NCBI GenBank assembly: GCA_030710605.1
Contig: CP092870.1
Span: forward strand, 94,680,941-94,744,940
DNA: 64,000 bases
Reading direction: 5' to 3'
Origin: Cordylochernes scorpioides
Lineage: Eukaryota; Arthropoda; Arachnida; Pseudoscorpiones; Chernetidae
Each line of letters begins with the position of its first letter. The stretch's first letter is position 1. A program made the position numbers and the translations under genes. The notes below the pieces were generated by a model. That model did no database searches, was not told the origin of the DNA, and saw only the letters and a list, made by a program, of their open reading frames with translations. Of the stretch, positions 45,732 to 56,023 are shown piece by piece.

Positions 45732-46044
45732 AAGTAATAACCAACTAGCGTGATTATCACGTATTTTATGACATAAATATTACTATATTTCAGCACAAGT
45801 AAAAAAAAAAAAAGATAAATGATTGTGGAGAAGTAAGCTGTTATCACCGCGCGAACTTGTGGCTGTCTTTGGTGACAATTAGTGTAATTCACTGTCGTGT
45901 CATATTTTATTCCTACATTTGTCCATAAGCACAAAACCATTTGAGAATTGCTTTTTCCCAGCATGCTTTGTATTCCACCATCCATACACGTTATTTTGCG
46001 GAAGAGCAATTACTCGAAAGTTATTATATTTATTTATAATTATA
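45732..46044. other. No supported gene
   Basis: AT-rich; open frames of under 100 codons without features. Confidence 0.4.
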
Positions 46045-46275
46045 TGTATTTCTACTGTCCTCAAACTTTATGTCCATAGTTCATTTAAAAATACCACTTC
46101 CAAGAGGTCAAGATTCAGTATCGGTATAAATGAAAACAACAAAATATAATATTACAGCGGTATGGTAGATTAAACTGGGGAAATCGCTGATAGGGTTCAC
46201 CACTGATGAGCCAGGCTCTCCCATTTATTTATCATTGCGGTAAGGGCAGTAGATAATTGTTTAATTAAAAAAATA
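46045..46275 (+). repeat. Foldback F2, long-interior copy
   Basis: Starts ctactgtcctcaaactttat, carries the tgtccatagtt interior, then cagcggtatggtagattaaa, GGGGAAATC and CACTGATGAGCCAGG, and ends taagggcagtagataattgt. The left arm is shortened. Confidence 0.8.
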
Positions 46276-46439
46276 TTCATACGTGTCTTAATTAATTTGA
46301 ATTTCTTATATACACGTTATTTTTACCTTAAATTTAGTATATTGACGCATAATATTATTTATTTTGTGTTATTGTGTTATAATAATTTGTTTTTGAAGAT
46401 TTTTTAAATCACTTTAATATATTTCCTTATTATATATTT

Positions 46440-47225
46440 ACTAGCCGAATGACCCGGGCAACGCCCGTGTTTTACCCGATTGAATGTTTTAATTCAAATT
46501 CAACAACAACAACAAAAAAGCCTTTATTTAGGGTCACTGACCCTATACAGGATTCACCAGAGGTATGCATAAGAACAAAGCAGTGAGACAACGGAAATAG
46601 CGATATATACAGAGTAAACAGAGAAAAAAAAAAAACAAGAAAAGGAAAAAAAAATAATAATAATAAGAAAGAGGGATAGTTTGCTAGTCAAATACAAATA
46701 AACAACAATCTTTCCACTTGACTGATAAGCTTAAACTACTTATGTTTGTCAAATAAATTTGACACATAAATTGTCCTTGATAAGAATTTTTGGGTTAACT
46801 TCGTACCAGAAGTGTATATTTGAGAGCGTGTTTTTTTTTTTTTTTTATGATTACAGCTTTTTAGAATTATCAGGTTGTTTAATTCAAATTCTATTTGTTA
46901 CAATTATAAATTGGCGCCTTAAATAAATGCATATATTAGTTAATAACTATAGCCTATGTGCTTTATCTGTCTATGTACTGTTGGCTTCCGTAGGCGTCTC
47001 TTACTGGGAAAAAGAAAGAGAGGATTCCATTTGGTTATTAACTAATATATGCATTTATTTAAGGAGCGACCCGCTCCAACACAATAGTTACAGAAATGGG
47101 GGGGCATGATGGGGGGGGGGGGGGGGGGGCAAAGGTGGCGTGATCGTAGCCGACCAATAGGAGGGCGCCATTCCAAAAAAAAAAAAGCAAACCGTGACAG
47201 AGGCCACGCATGACGCTCGTAACTG
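46440..47225 (+). repeat. CTAGCCGA-type repeat with hairpin and G19 run
   Basis: Head ctagccgaatgacccgggca, then cgcccgtgttttacccgatt. A family H fragment interrupts it near 46501-46560. It contains an inverted repeat of about 28 bases (ttaaataaatgcatatatta at 46919 and its mirror ending 47062), then cgacccgctccaacacaata, a run of 19 G at 47111-47129 and the block caaaggtggcgtg, tagccgaccaataggagg. The same order, without the family H insertion, recurs at 61645-62130. Confidence 0.75.
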
Positions 47226-47232
47226 TATATAG

Positions 47233-47400
47233 AACTAGACGAATAACCCGGGCAACGCCCGTGTTTTACCCGATTGAATGTTTTTATTCCAATACTATTT
47301 GTTACAATTATAAATTGGAGCCGTGGATGTCACTCTTGTGAAACGTCCCGCTCCAAACTTTACATGTACATTAGGTCAGCTGGTATTACCCCTCATTTTC
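47233..47400 (+). repeat. CTAGCCGA-type repeat, head fragment
   Basis: Head ctagacgaataacccgggca and cgcccgtgttttacccgatt, then actatttgttacaattataa and cgtcccgctcca. The hairpin is absent. Confidence 0.65.
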
Positions 47401-47459
47401 ACCGCTAGAGGCGCGAGCGAATTGACTTTTTGTAAATATACATAATTATAAAGATAGAA

Positions 47460-48150
47460 GCTTCTATAGAAGATAATAATCATAATGATGATGTGCGCGC
47501 ATCCGTGACATGAGGAATTGAGGAAAGACGGTCGTGACTATATATGTTGATAATAATAATAATAATATAATAATAATTATTATTATTATTATCATTAGAT
47601 AATGATCATAATGATGATGCGCGCGCATCCGTGACATGAGGAATTGAGGAGGAAAGACGGTCGTGACTATACAGTGGACCCTCGGTTTGCGAGCATAATC
47701 CGTTCCAGAGCCATGCTCGTACTCCAAAACGCTCGTAGTGCGAAACTAATTTCTTATTTTTAATAATTGAAACTCGGGCAATTCTTCTTGCTACGAACAA
47801 TTGCACAGTTTCCCACATTTTACATATTTCCCGAATCTGATCTGAAGGGAGGGATCCCAGTGAATTTTCATCCATCACGATTACGGGCAACCATCACGAG
47901 TTGCTCGTAATGCGAAATTTCACTCGTAATCCGAGGTAAAATTTTTCAAAAAATTTTGCTCGTACTGCGAAAAGCTCGTACTCCAAGGTGCTCGTAAACC
48001 GAGGGTCCACTGTATATGTTGATAATAAAATAATAATAATAATATAATAATAATAATTATTATTATTATCATTAGATAATGATAATGATCATAATGATGA
48101 TGCGCGCGCATCCGTGACAGCGATGAGGAAAGACGGTCGTGACTATATAT
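47460..48150. repeat. Triplicated GATAAT/CGCGCATCC block
   Basis: The segment gatcataatgatgatgcgcg, catccgtgacatgagg, aagacggtcgtgactata and a palindromic run of TAA and TTA triplets occurs three times (about 47465-47560, 47590-47670 and 48070-48150). A Tigger-like element (47672-48012) lies between the second and third. Confidence 0.8.
47672..48012 (-). mobile_element. Tigger/pogo-like element with transposase remnant
   Basis: Ends are CAGTGGACCCTCGGTTTGCG and its inverse ending cgagggtccactg, flanked by TA on both sides. 341 bases long. On the minus strand a short frame contains SDQIREICKMWETVQLFV, resembling the region near the C-terminus of Tigger-type transposases. The catalytic domain is gone. 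Internal subrepeats of ctcgtactcc and ctcgtaatgcg type are typical of these termini. Confidence 0.8.
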
Positions 48151-48249
48151 GTTGATATTTACTCTACACCCCCACACGTTAGAGGCAATGGTAATCTATT
48201 GTGAAATGGTATTTGTCATGGCTTGTGTTTGTTGCTCTTAAAAATGTGT

Positions 48250-48590
48250 GTTCTAGAATTGTTCCCAGGAACGAAGAGAGATGCTCCAGAACAGTATCAG
48301 ATATTGAAATATATCCGAACAGTTTCAGTAATGGAGAGAGGTGTTCCAGAACATCCATGTATTGAAATCAATATTCCATAACTTACCCATGTATGTATAG
48401 AAATCTTTTAGAACTGCTCCAGAAGTGGAGAGGGATTTTTCCATAACTTCCAGGGATATAAATAAATGTCCAGACAAAGAGAGATTAAGATTGAAACTAC
48501 TTTATTTAAAAGTCCATATAAGATTATATAAGGTTAAATACAGAATAACTATAAATTTGAATAAATGAGATTATATTATGATAAATATAT
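48250..48590. repeat. Degenerate 38-bp minisatellite, left part
   Basis: Diverged units of gaacagtttccagggatata, gagagaaatgttcc type from 48258 to about 48490. The same repeat resumes at 49000 after a foldback F2 copy. Confidence 0.7.
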
Positions 48591-48610
48591 GAATAAATAG
48601 ATATGAATAT

Positions 48611-48984
48611 GATGCACTAGCGCGCCATCTGTTATCAAAATTCGAAACTATTTTAAAGGCGTAAGATTCTTTATGAAATTAAACAATTTCTACTGCCCTT
48701 ACTGCAATGTAAAAATTAATGGGATGGCCTGACTACTGTCCTCAAAGCTTATGTCCATAGTTCTTCTAAAATACCCATTCCAAGAGTCTATCAACAGTAT
48801 CACTATAAAAGGAAGTTCCAAAAATGCAATATAACAGCGGTATGGTAGATTAAACTGGCGAAACCGCTGGGAGGGTTCGCCACTGATGAGCCAGGCTCTC
48901 CCATTAATTTTTCCATTGCAGTTAGGGCAGTAGAAATTGTTTAATTTCAAAAAGAATAATACTCCTTTAAAATAGTTTCGAATT
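48611..48984 (-). repeat. Foldback F2, full-length, 13-base target duplication
   Basis: Flanked by tagatatgaatat at 48598-48610 and 48985-48997. On the plus strand it starts gatgcactagcgcgccatct, with arms from aattcgaaactattttaaag to aacaatttctactgccctta, and an interior with agcttatgtccatagttctt, ctggcgaaaccgctgggagg and cgccactgatgagccaggc. GCGCCATCT is at 48622-48630. The left end is the same as in the 51457 copy while the other end differs. Confidence 0.88.
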
Positions 48985-48999
48985 TAGATATGAATATAT

Positions 49000-49195
49000 T
49001 AAATAATTGATAAATAGAGGGAGAGATGCCTTAGAGATTGGAATAAATGTCCTGAACTGCCCCAGAAATATAGAGAAATGTTACAGAACTTCCAGGGATT
49101 GAAATCAATGTTACAGAACTATTCCACGTATATAGATAAAGGATTCAGAACAGTTCCAGGGATAGGGAGAAATATTCCCGAACAGTTCCAAAGAG
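49000..49195. repeat. Degenerate 38-bp minisatellite, right part
   Basis: Units such as agaacttccagggattgaaa and gaacagttccagggataggg continue the array of 48250-48590. Confidence 0.7.
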
Positions 49196-49335
49196 CGTTT
49201 TAGTTTCCTCCATTCCAGAATTGATTAGAAGCGGCGCCTTTCTGGCTCCGAGAAAATGGGGTCAAACCGGGTGGAGCCACTCTCTCTAGCCGACTTGTTG
49301 GAGTCTATACGGTCTTTAATCGGGATTCTCGTCCG

Positions 49336-50470
49336 TTTGTAGCTTTTATAATCTATCGATTGACTTGGTAGGAGACATTTATAGCCTTTCTCATCTATTG
49401 ATTGACTTGGTGGAAGACATTTGTAGCCTTTCTCCTCTATGTATTGACTTGGTGGAAAACATTTGTAGCCTTTCTCATCTATAGATTGACTTGGTGGAAG
49501 ACATTTGTAGCCTTTCTCATTTATGTATTGACTTGGTGGAAGACATTTGTAGCCTTTCTCATCTATCGATTGACTTGGTGGAAGACATTTGTAGCCTTTC
49601 TCATCTATGTATTGACTTGGTGGAAGACATTTGTAGCCTTTCTCATCTATCGATTGACTTGGTGGAAGACATTTGTAGCCTTTCTCATCTATGGATTGAC
49701 TTGGTGGAAGACATTTGTAGCCTTTCTTATCTATAGATTGACTTGGTGGAAGACATCTGTAGCCTTTCTCATCTATCGATTGACTTGGTGGAAGACATTT
49801 GTAGCCTTTCTCATCTATCGATTGACTCGGAGTATATTTGTAGCCTTTCTCATCTATCGATTGACTTGGTGGAAGACATTTGTAGCCTTTCTCATCTATA
49901 GATTGACTTGGTGGAAGACATTTGTAGCCTTTCTTATCTATCGATTGACTTGGTGGAAGACATTTGTAGCCTATCTCATCTATCGATTGACTTGGTGGAA
50001 GACATTTGTAGCCTTTCTCATCTATGTATTGACTTGGTGGAAGACATTTGTAGCCTTTCTCATCTATCGATTGACTTGGTGGAAGACATTTGTAGCCTTT
50101 CTCATCTATCGATTGACTTGGTTGAAGACATTTGTAGCCTTTCTTATCTATCGATTGACTTGGTAGGAGACATCTGTAGCCTTTCTCATCTATCGATTGA
50201 CTTGGTGGAAGACATTTGTAGCCTTTCTTATCTATCGATTGACTCGGAATATATTTGTAGCCTTTCTTATCTATCGATTGACTCGGAATATATTTGTAGC
50301 CTTTCTCATCTATCGATTGACTCGGAGTATATTTGTAGCCTTTCTCATCTATCGATTGACTTGGTGGAAGACATTTGTAGCCTTTCTCATCTATAGATTG
50401 ACTTGGTGGAAGACATTTGTAGCCTTTCTTATCTATCGATTGACTTGAAATATATTTGTAGCCTTTCTAA
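49336..50470. repeat. 42-bp minisatellite, about 26 units
   Basis: Unit ttgacttggtggaagacatt, tgtagcctttctcatctatc, ga. Several units are 39 bases (ttgactcggagtatatttgt). Both lengths are multiples of three, so two forward frames stay open for over 160 codons, encoding 14-residue repeats (YRLTWWKTFVAFLI in one frame). There is no non-repeat coding sequence on either side, and variants such as Y/C and I/V swaps follow simple unit shuffling, so I treat it as non-coding. Confidence 0.93.
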
Positions 50471-51456
50471 TCAATGATGGTCGGTGTGGCGGTAGAGATG
50501 GAATGGACACGAGGACTGTCGACGGACTGTGACCTGGACTGGCGTGGATCGATACACCAAGGACTTGACCGACGTCCACCACGCCCTGACAATGGTCGAC
50601 ACTAGCTACTCCTGTAGATGTTAGATTCAATGTTACAAGTAAATCTACAAATCTCAAAGATCCTGGATATTCAAAATGGCTTTATTCAACTCGGTATACA
50701 GGACAAATATCTACAATTAGTGAACTGATGACGAGAGAATTTTGAAGGCTTAGTTAAGCAGTGGTTCTCAGCGATTCATCATTTTAATCCACCAAAGAAT
50801 TTTTACAATTAGCATATAAATTCACACACACAAAGCTTTATTAAGACCACCGGTCTTATACAGATTCACCACAGGAAGAAATAATAGATGGAGCTCCTAT
50901 ACTCCAGGCAGCGCAGCACCCAACAACAGCCTCCTGGTCCGATGCATGTCCAATGGCCACACGTTCCTTCGTGTATACGTCATGGGTAACGAATCACTGA
51001 ACAGGCTTAGTGTGGAATCAGCCACGTTCTAGTCTTCGCTTTCATCATCCAAATGGACCAGGACATTCGGCGATTCAATTAATCTCCTCCGAATGGTGTG
51101 ACTGCGGCCTTGTAGAATTTATATAAACCAAAAAGAAGAATTAGAATATATACCTATATGTTTGTACTTGAAGGTTTATTCTCGGTGTAGCTGTTTAATG
51201 GACTAGGGAAAGATGATTCTGTAACTGTAGAAATTCAAAAAATAGTTTTGCTTCGAGCATAGTTCTTCCTCTTAAAGGACAATACAATAAGAAGGTCTGT
51301 TCAAGCAAAATTGACTGGCTGTTAGTGACCCGGACTTCTGGAGCCACTTCATAAGTCGCCAATGGTCAGGGTTGGTCTTCAGACGTATTGTCTCGTTGTT
51401 GGCATCTAGCTGATCAGATGTCGCCAGACCGATTTGTTTTTAAAAGATTCCTTAAT
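50471..51456. other. Unclassified sequence with a family H copy
   Basis: 50827-50960 is a minus-strand copy of the AATAAA-hairpin family H (hairpin 50843-50857). The rest has frames under 80 codons and nothing I can name. Confidence 0.5.
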
Positions 51457-51742
51457 ATGATGCACTAGCGCGCCATCTGTTATCAAAATTCGAAACTATT
51501 TTAAAGGCGTAAGATTCTTTTTGATATTAAACAATTTCTACTGCCCTTACTGCAATGGAAAAATTAATGGGAGGGCCTGGCTCATCAGTGGTGAACCCTC
51601 CCTACCATGTATAGTAGATTAAACTGGCGAAACCGCTGGGAGGGTTCACCACTGATGAGCCAGGCCCTCCCATTAATTTTTCCATTGCAGTAAGGGCAGT
51701 AGAAATTGTTTAATATCAAAAAGAATCTTACGCCTTTAAAAT
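51457..51742 (-). repeat. Foldback F2, compact copy, 12-base target duplication
   Basis: Flanked by agattccttaat at 51445-51456 and 51743-51754. Arms 51497-51602 and 51638-51744 are near-perfect inverted repeats of about 106 bases around a 35-base loop that holds ctggcgaaaccgct. GCGCCATCT is at 51470-51478. The left end (atgatgcactagcgcgccat) is that of the 48611 copy; the right end stops within the arm. Confidence 0.92.
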
Positions 51743-51754
51743 AGATTCCTTAAT

Positions 51755-52019
51755 GTCTTTCCATTCCATATGTTGACACCGAGGATGGTTACAGTCTGGA
51801 ATATCTGGAGATGGGGACATCTGAAGGTGGTCGACAATTTGGCTTTCTTCTTGACAGAGCGAGCAGTGAAATTCGCTGTTGGAAATTCTTGCAACATCCG
51901 CTTGCACAAAGCCATGTGCAATGTGGATGTGGTGTTGCATAATTTGATTTTTGTAAGCATGGAATTTAGAATTCTGTGAGATGCTGCCAATCTTGTGGAG
52001 TGATCTGTTGTATATATAT
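51755..52019 (-). other. Possible remnant of a reverse-transcriptase C-terminus
   Basis: The minus strand stays open for about 100 codons with FHCSLCQEESQIVDHLQ, a CXXC and downstream H pattern like the zinc segment at the end of Jockey/R1-type reverse transcriptases. No other conserved block is present, so this is weak. Confidence 0.25.
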
Positions 52020-52333
52020 TGAGACGTTACAGAAACAATTTTCAATTGTACATAATTTCCTTTAAAATGTTATTTTAATTTTTCATGTGTTTATTTTCAT
52101 TTTTATTTTCCATTCATTAAAAGTCAATGATGTACATACTAAATTAGTAAAAACTCAATAAAAACGATATGTAAAAATATACATAAACAAATGGCTTGTA
52201 AAAGAAAGCAGCAATAAATGAGTTTAGGCAAAATGTCCATTTCATTAACAAACATTTCACTTTTAAAATAATAAACTTTAAAAATAAAGTTTTACTAAAC
52301 TAAAATTAGCGTTTTAAAAATAAAAACGTGGCA
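52020..52333 (+). repeat. 5' LTR of the Gypsy element
   Basis: Very AT-rich; contains several AATAAA-type signals (for example ctcaataaaaacg and gcaataaatgag). Identical to the 3' LTR except C at 52238 where the other has T at 56242. Confidence 0.97.
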
Positions 52334-52335
52334 TT

Positions 52336-52346
52336 TGGCGCAGTCG
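52336..52346 (+). promoter_or_regulatory. Primer-binding site, tRNA-Ser type
   Basis: TGGCGCAGTCG lies two bases after the LTR. It is complementary to the 3' end of serine tRNAs of the kind used by 17.6 and 297 of Drosophila. The match stops after 11 bases (then aaaagg). Confidence 0.75.
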
Positions 52347-52367
52347 AAAAGGATACGGAAAAAGAAA

Positions 52368-55300
52368 ATGGCGGAAAATCCAAACAACCGGTTGCAAAAA
52401 TTCAACGGCTCGAAGTCGGCAATTAGGCCTGAGTCATGGATCAAATTATATGATTTTGAAAATAATTCTTTAAAAGAAGATGAAAAAATCAAAAATCTTA
52501 TGTACTACTTGACAGATTCAGCACTTGAATGGTACGCAGACGAGATTATTTCAAATCCTGCAATAAAAAGATGGGAAGTTGTAAAGGAAAAGTTGATTCA
52601 AAGATTTGGTTCATACAACGCAAATCCAATTGTCTCAGCATCACATCGAAGATTAAAACGAGAAGAATCAATAGAAAATTATTTTCAAGATAAAATTCGC
52701 CTGTTAAATCAAACCCATCTAACGAAGGAGGAAAAAATTCATTTATTAACAGACGGACTTCCAAATGATTGGAAAGATTTAATTGTGGCTGCACAGCCAA
52801 CTGACACCACGAAATGGTTCCATATCGCAGCTTCAATTGAACAAAATAGGGCTTCAATTCAGTTTAAGCCTAAAAACAAAATACATCTCGCGACAAAAAA
52901 TAATGATAATAGAAAAAATGTTTGCCCATTCTGGTGTCCAATATGTTCGAAAAAGGGAATAAAAATTAAACATTGGGTCACAGATTGTGAGGATTATGAT
53001 CCTAATTATAAAAAGGATAGGCCTAATCAAAACACTTCAGTGAAACAAGTATGCGGAGCCCCGGAATTGTTGAATGTAAGTACTTTGACAAATACCCCTA
53101 CACAAGGAGCTTTCAAGCTTATCAACATAAGTGTTGAAGTAAATGGAATTCCTGCGCAAGCATTTGTGGATACTGGAGCAACAGTATCAATAATCAATTG
53201 GCGATTGTTCAAGCGAACCCGTCTTCAACTTCAACCAAATTCAGACATTCACATCAGCCAAGCGGATGGTGTTACCAGGACATGTGGAAGCCTTCAGACC
53301 AAGGTAAGAATAGATAAACTAATTAAACCTGTAACTCTCCATGTAATGAAGAACTTTAAATATCCACTCTTGATCGGATTAGATGTTGCATATCTTTTTA
53401 ATCTTTTAATAGATGTCAAAGACAAAACAATTTACACCAAATTTGATGGATTACAAAATCCAATTCTTGTAAATCATCTAGAAGAGATAAGAGAACATGA
53501 ATTAAAAAAATTACTTGAACACAATAGGAATGTATTTTGTCAGCATGCTATTGATTTGGGAAAAGTAGCTATACAGCATAAGATCATCACGAAAAGTGAA
53601 CAACCAATTTCTCTTAGACCCTATCGTCGTCCTCTAAAAGAATATGAAGAGATAGCTGAACAAGTTAAAGAACTTCTCGAACACAAGTTAATAAGAATTT
53701 CAGATTCTCCTTGGGCATTTCCTGTTGTTATGGTTCCCAGGAAGGATGGAAATAAAAGGATGTGCATTGATTACAGACGTCTTAATGAGATCACACTGGA
53801 TGACAGGCAACCCCTACCTCACATACAGGACATGTTTGATCGATTGCATGGATCCAGATTCTTCTCTACCCTTGATGTTGCATGGGGTTATTGGCAGATC
53901 GAAATGGACCCGCAATCTATTCAAAAAACTGCATTCGTCACAAACGATGGTCATTATGAGTTTTTAGTGATGCCCTTTGGTTTAAAAAATGCTGCTTCAA
54001 CGTTTCAAAGGATAATCCAACATATTCTAGGTGAATTGTTATGGAAAGGAACTTGCTCTTTCCAAGATGACATATTGGTGTACACGAAAACATGGCAAGA
54101 GCACATAGAGCTTCTTAGTAAAGTTTTTGACAAATTAAGACAGTACAACATGAAATTAAAATTGTCGAAATGTATTTTTGGAAGAACTGAAGTAAAATAC
54201 CTCGGACATATCATCAGTCACAATCAATTAAAACCTGATCCAGGAAAAGTAAAATCTATTCAAGACTTTCCAAGACCTGATACTGTAAAGAAAGTTCGTC
54301 AGTTCATGGGATTGGCAAATTATTACAGAAAATTTGTGAAGGACTTTTCTAAAATTTCATTCCCCTTGGTTCGACTCACTCGGAAGAATCAGCCCTTCAT
54401 CTGGAATGAGGAAGTAGAGGAGTCATTCGCTAAACTTAAAATGGCACTATCTCCAAAACCTGTCCTTGCTATTTACAACCCGGACTACCCCTCTAAAGTT
54501 TATACAGATGCCTCCAAATATGGAATTGGAGCAATCCTAACACAAATTGGTCCAGACAATGAGGAACATGTAATTGCTTATTACTCCAAAACACTGCAAC
54601 CACACCAAGAGAATTATTCTGCTTATGAGATGGAATGCCTAGCCGTAATACAAGCAACTGATCACTTTCATGTATACATAGAAAACCAACCATTTGAAAT
54701 CATCACTGATCATGCGGCGCTCCAATGGCTTTTCACCATGAAGAAACCGAAACCTAAGTATTTTAGATGGATTCTTAGTTTATCCTCGAAATCATGTAAC
54801 ATCGTTCATCGTTCTGGAAAGCAACAAACTCATGTTGACGCCTTATCAAGACTCCCAGTTGTTAACATTGCAACTCAAGAACTTCAAGAACACCAACAAA
54901 ATTCAGATTTGAGTTTCTTGAAAAATTCCCACACTCACGACGGTGTGGTAATGATCAAACAAAAAGGAGTTTTTAAAGCAGTTGTCCCAAACTCGCTTAC
55001 CAAAAAAATATTGGAAGAATATCACGATTCATTGAGTCACCCATCAATAACCAAAACATGCAAACTTATAACTCAATGTTATTGGTGGAAAGGAATAACA
55101 ACTGATATCAAGAATTATGTTCGATCTTGTAAATCTTGTCAACTAGTGAAGGTCAGACATGAACCAACTTTAGGAGAAATGATCACTCCAACGTCAAATA
55201 TCCAACCATTACAAATGATCGGTTGTGACACTATTGTACTGGGAACAGCGGCAGCTAACACAAAGCATAAATTCATTCAAGTTTTTGTTGATCACGCAAC

Positions 55301-56003
55301 TCGTTATCTATGGGCATATCCCACAATAACAAACACTGCTCAAGCTGTCACTCAATGTCTTGATAAGATAATCAAATCTGTTAATTCGATCAATACTATC
55401 TTAACAGATAATGGCAAAAATTTTATATCAAAAGAGTTCAACAAATTTCTTTCTTTACAAGGAATTAAACACACATATACTTCGCCTTATCATCCTCAGT
55501 GCAATGGCATTTGTGAGAAATTAAATGATACGATAATGACAAAACTGAGAATAGCTGTTCTAGAGAAACCTAGATGTAAATGGAGCTCATTGTTACCGCA
55601 AGTTGTCAAAAATTATAATTCCACACCACATGACGTGACTGGTTTTTCACCGCTTTTCTTAATGTATGGAATCGGTAATGTACCCGAATTTGCCGACCAA
55701 ACTCCAATTACAATTGAAGAAGCCAGGAAGAAAGCTAGCCTGCGGACAGAACAATTTAGAAGTAAGTGGAAGATTAAACACGATAGCCATCACCCCAAGT
55801 ATGTCTTTAAAGAAGGAGACTTAGTCATAAGAAAAATTGCCTTCAACGACCCTCGTCTCATCAAGACATCACCAAAATATGAAGGACCATTTGTCATTCA
55901 AAAAAAGATATCTGATGTAACCTACGATATCTCTCTGAAAGACCAAAAGCAAGCAAGACGCGTTCACATATCTCAACTTCGACCATTTATTACCCGAGAA
56001 TAA
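52368..56003 (+). CDS. Gypsy gag-pol polyprotein
   Basis: A 1211-residue polyprotein. ATG 52368 is the first in frame. Gag covers about residues 1-190, with WIKLYDFEN, ALEWYADE and a C-terminal zinc-like CPICSKKGIKIKHWVTDC whose C-H spacing (eight) is longer than the usual four. The aspartic protease has DTGA at 268. RT: LGYWQ-type AWGYWQIEM, and FQDD (catalytic aspartates 567-568) in place of the common Y-x-DD. RNase H: YTDAS (714) and TDHAAL. Integrase: HHCC zinc with CKSC, then D954, D1014 and E1050, the last pair in D35E spacing. It ends RVHISQLRPF, without a chromodomain. Gag and pol share one frame, so no frameshift separates them. It is copied via RNA and inserted into the nuclear genome. 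Confidence 0.97.
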   Translation: MAENPNNRLQKFNGSKSAIRPESWIKLYDFENNSLKEDEKIKNLMYYLTDSALEWYADEIISNPAIKRWEVVKEKLIQRFGSYNANPIVSASHRRLKREESIENYFQDKIRLLNQTHLTKEEKIHLLTDGLPNDWKDLIVAAQPTDTTKWFHIAASIEQNRASIQFKPKNKIHLATKNNDNRKNVCPFWCPICSKKGIKIKHWVTDCEDYDPNYKKDRPNQNTSVKQVCGAPELLNVSTLTNTPTQGAFKLINISVEVNGIPAQAFVDTGATVSIINWRLFKRTRLQLQPNSDIHISQADGVTRTCGSLQTKVRIDKLIKPVTLHVMKNFKYPLLIGLDVAYLFNLLIDVKDKTIYTKFDGLQNPILVNHLEEIREHELKKLLEHNRNVFCQHAIDLGKVAIQHKIITKSEQPISLRPYRRPLKEYEEIAEQVKELLEHKLIRISDSPWAFPVVMVPRKDGNKRMCIDYRRLNEITLDDRQPLPHIQDMFDRLHGSRFFSTLDVAWGYWQIEMDPQSIQKTAFVTNDGHYEFLVMPFGLKNAASTFQRIIQHILGELLWKGTCSFQDDILVYTKTWQEHIELLSKVFDKLRQYNMKLKLSKCIFGRTEVKYLGHIISHNQLKPDPGKVKSIQDFPRPDTVKKVRQFMGLANYYRKFVKDFSKISFPLVRLTRKNQPFIWNEEVEESFAKLKMALSPKPVLAIYNPDYPSKVYTDASKYGIGAILTQIGPDNEEHVIAYYSKTLQPHQENYSAYEMECLAVIQATDHFHVYIENQPFEIITDHAALQWLFTMKKPKPKYFRWILSLSSKSCNIVHRSGKQQTHVDALSRLPVVNIATQELQEHQQNSDLSFLKNSHTHDGVVMIKQKGVFKAVVPNSLTKKILEEYHDSLSHPSITKTCKLITQCYWWKGITTDIKNYVRSCKSCQLVKVRHEPTLGEMITPTSNIQPLQMIGCDTIVLGTAAANTKHKFIQVFVDHATRYLWAYPTITNTAQAVTQCLDKIIKSVNSINTILTDNGKNFISKEFNKFLSLQGIKHTYTSPYHPQCNGICEKLNDTIMTKLRIAVLEKPRCKWSSLLPQVVKNYNSTPHDVTGFSPLFLMYGIGNVPEFADQTPITIEEARKKASLRTEQFRSKWKIKHDSHHPKYVFKEGDLVIRKIAFNDPRLIKTSPKYEGPFVIQKKISDVTYDISLKDQKQARRVHISQLRPFITRE

Positions 56004-56023
56004 ATGCTTCAAGAAGGGGAATA

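Noticed and set aside
49402..50448. 254-residue repetitive hydrophobic protein
   Set aside because: It is the 42-bp minisatellite translated; a second frame is equally open and there is no unique flanking coding sequence.
49336..50470. CRISPR-like regular array
   Set aside because: Units are contiguous 42-mers without spacers in a eukaryotic context.
51620..51665. Pol III promoter in the F2 core
   Set aside because: TGGCGAAACCG fits an A-box, but the B-box-like ggttcacca lies only about ten bases away, too close for a tRNA-type promoter.
48600..51760. F2 as a Mutator-type MITE
   Set aside because: Long inverted repeats fit, but the 12-13 base duplications and one variable end do not; kept as an open question in the findings.
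51728..52045. Host gene of 105 residues on the minus strand
   Set aside because: It extends into the Gypsy LTR and only shows a weak zinc-like pattern; listed as a possible RT remnant instead.
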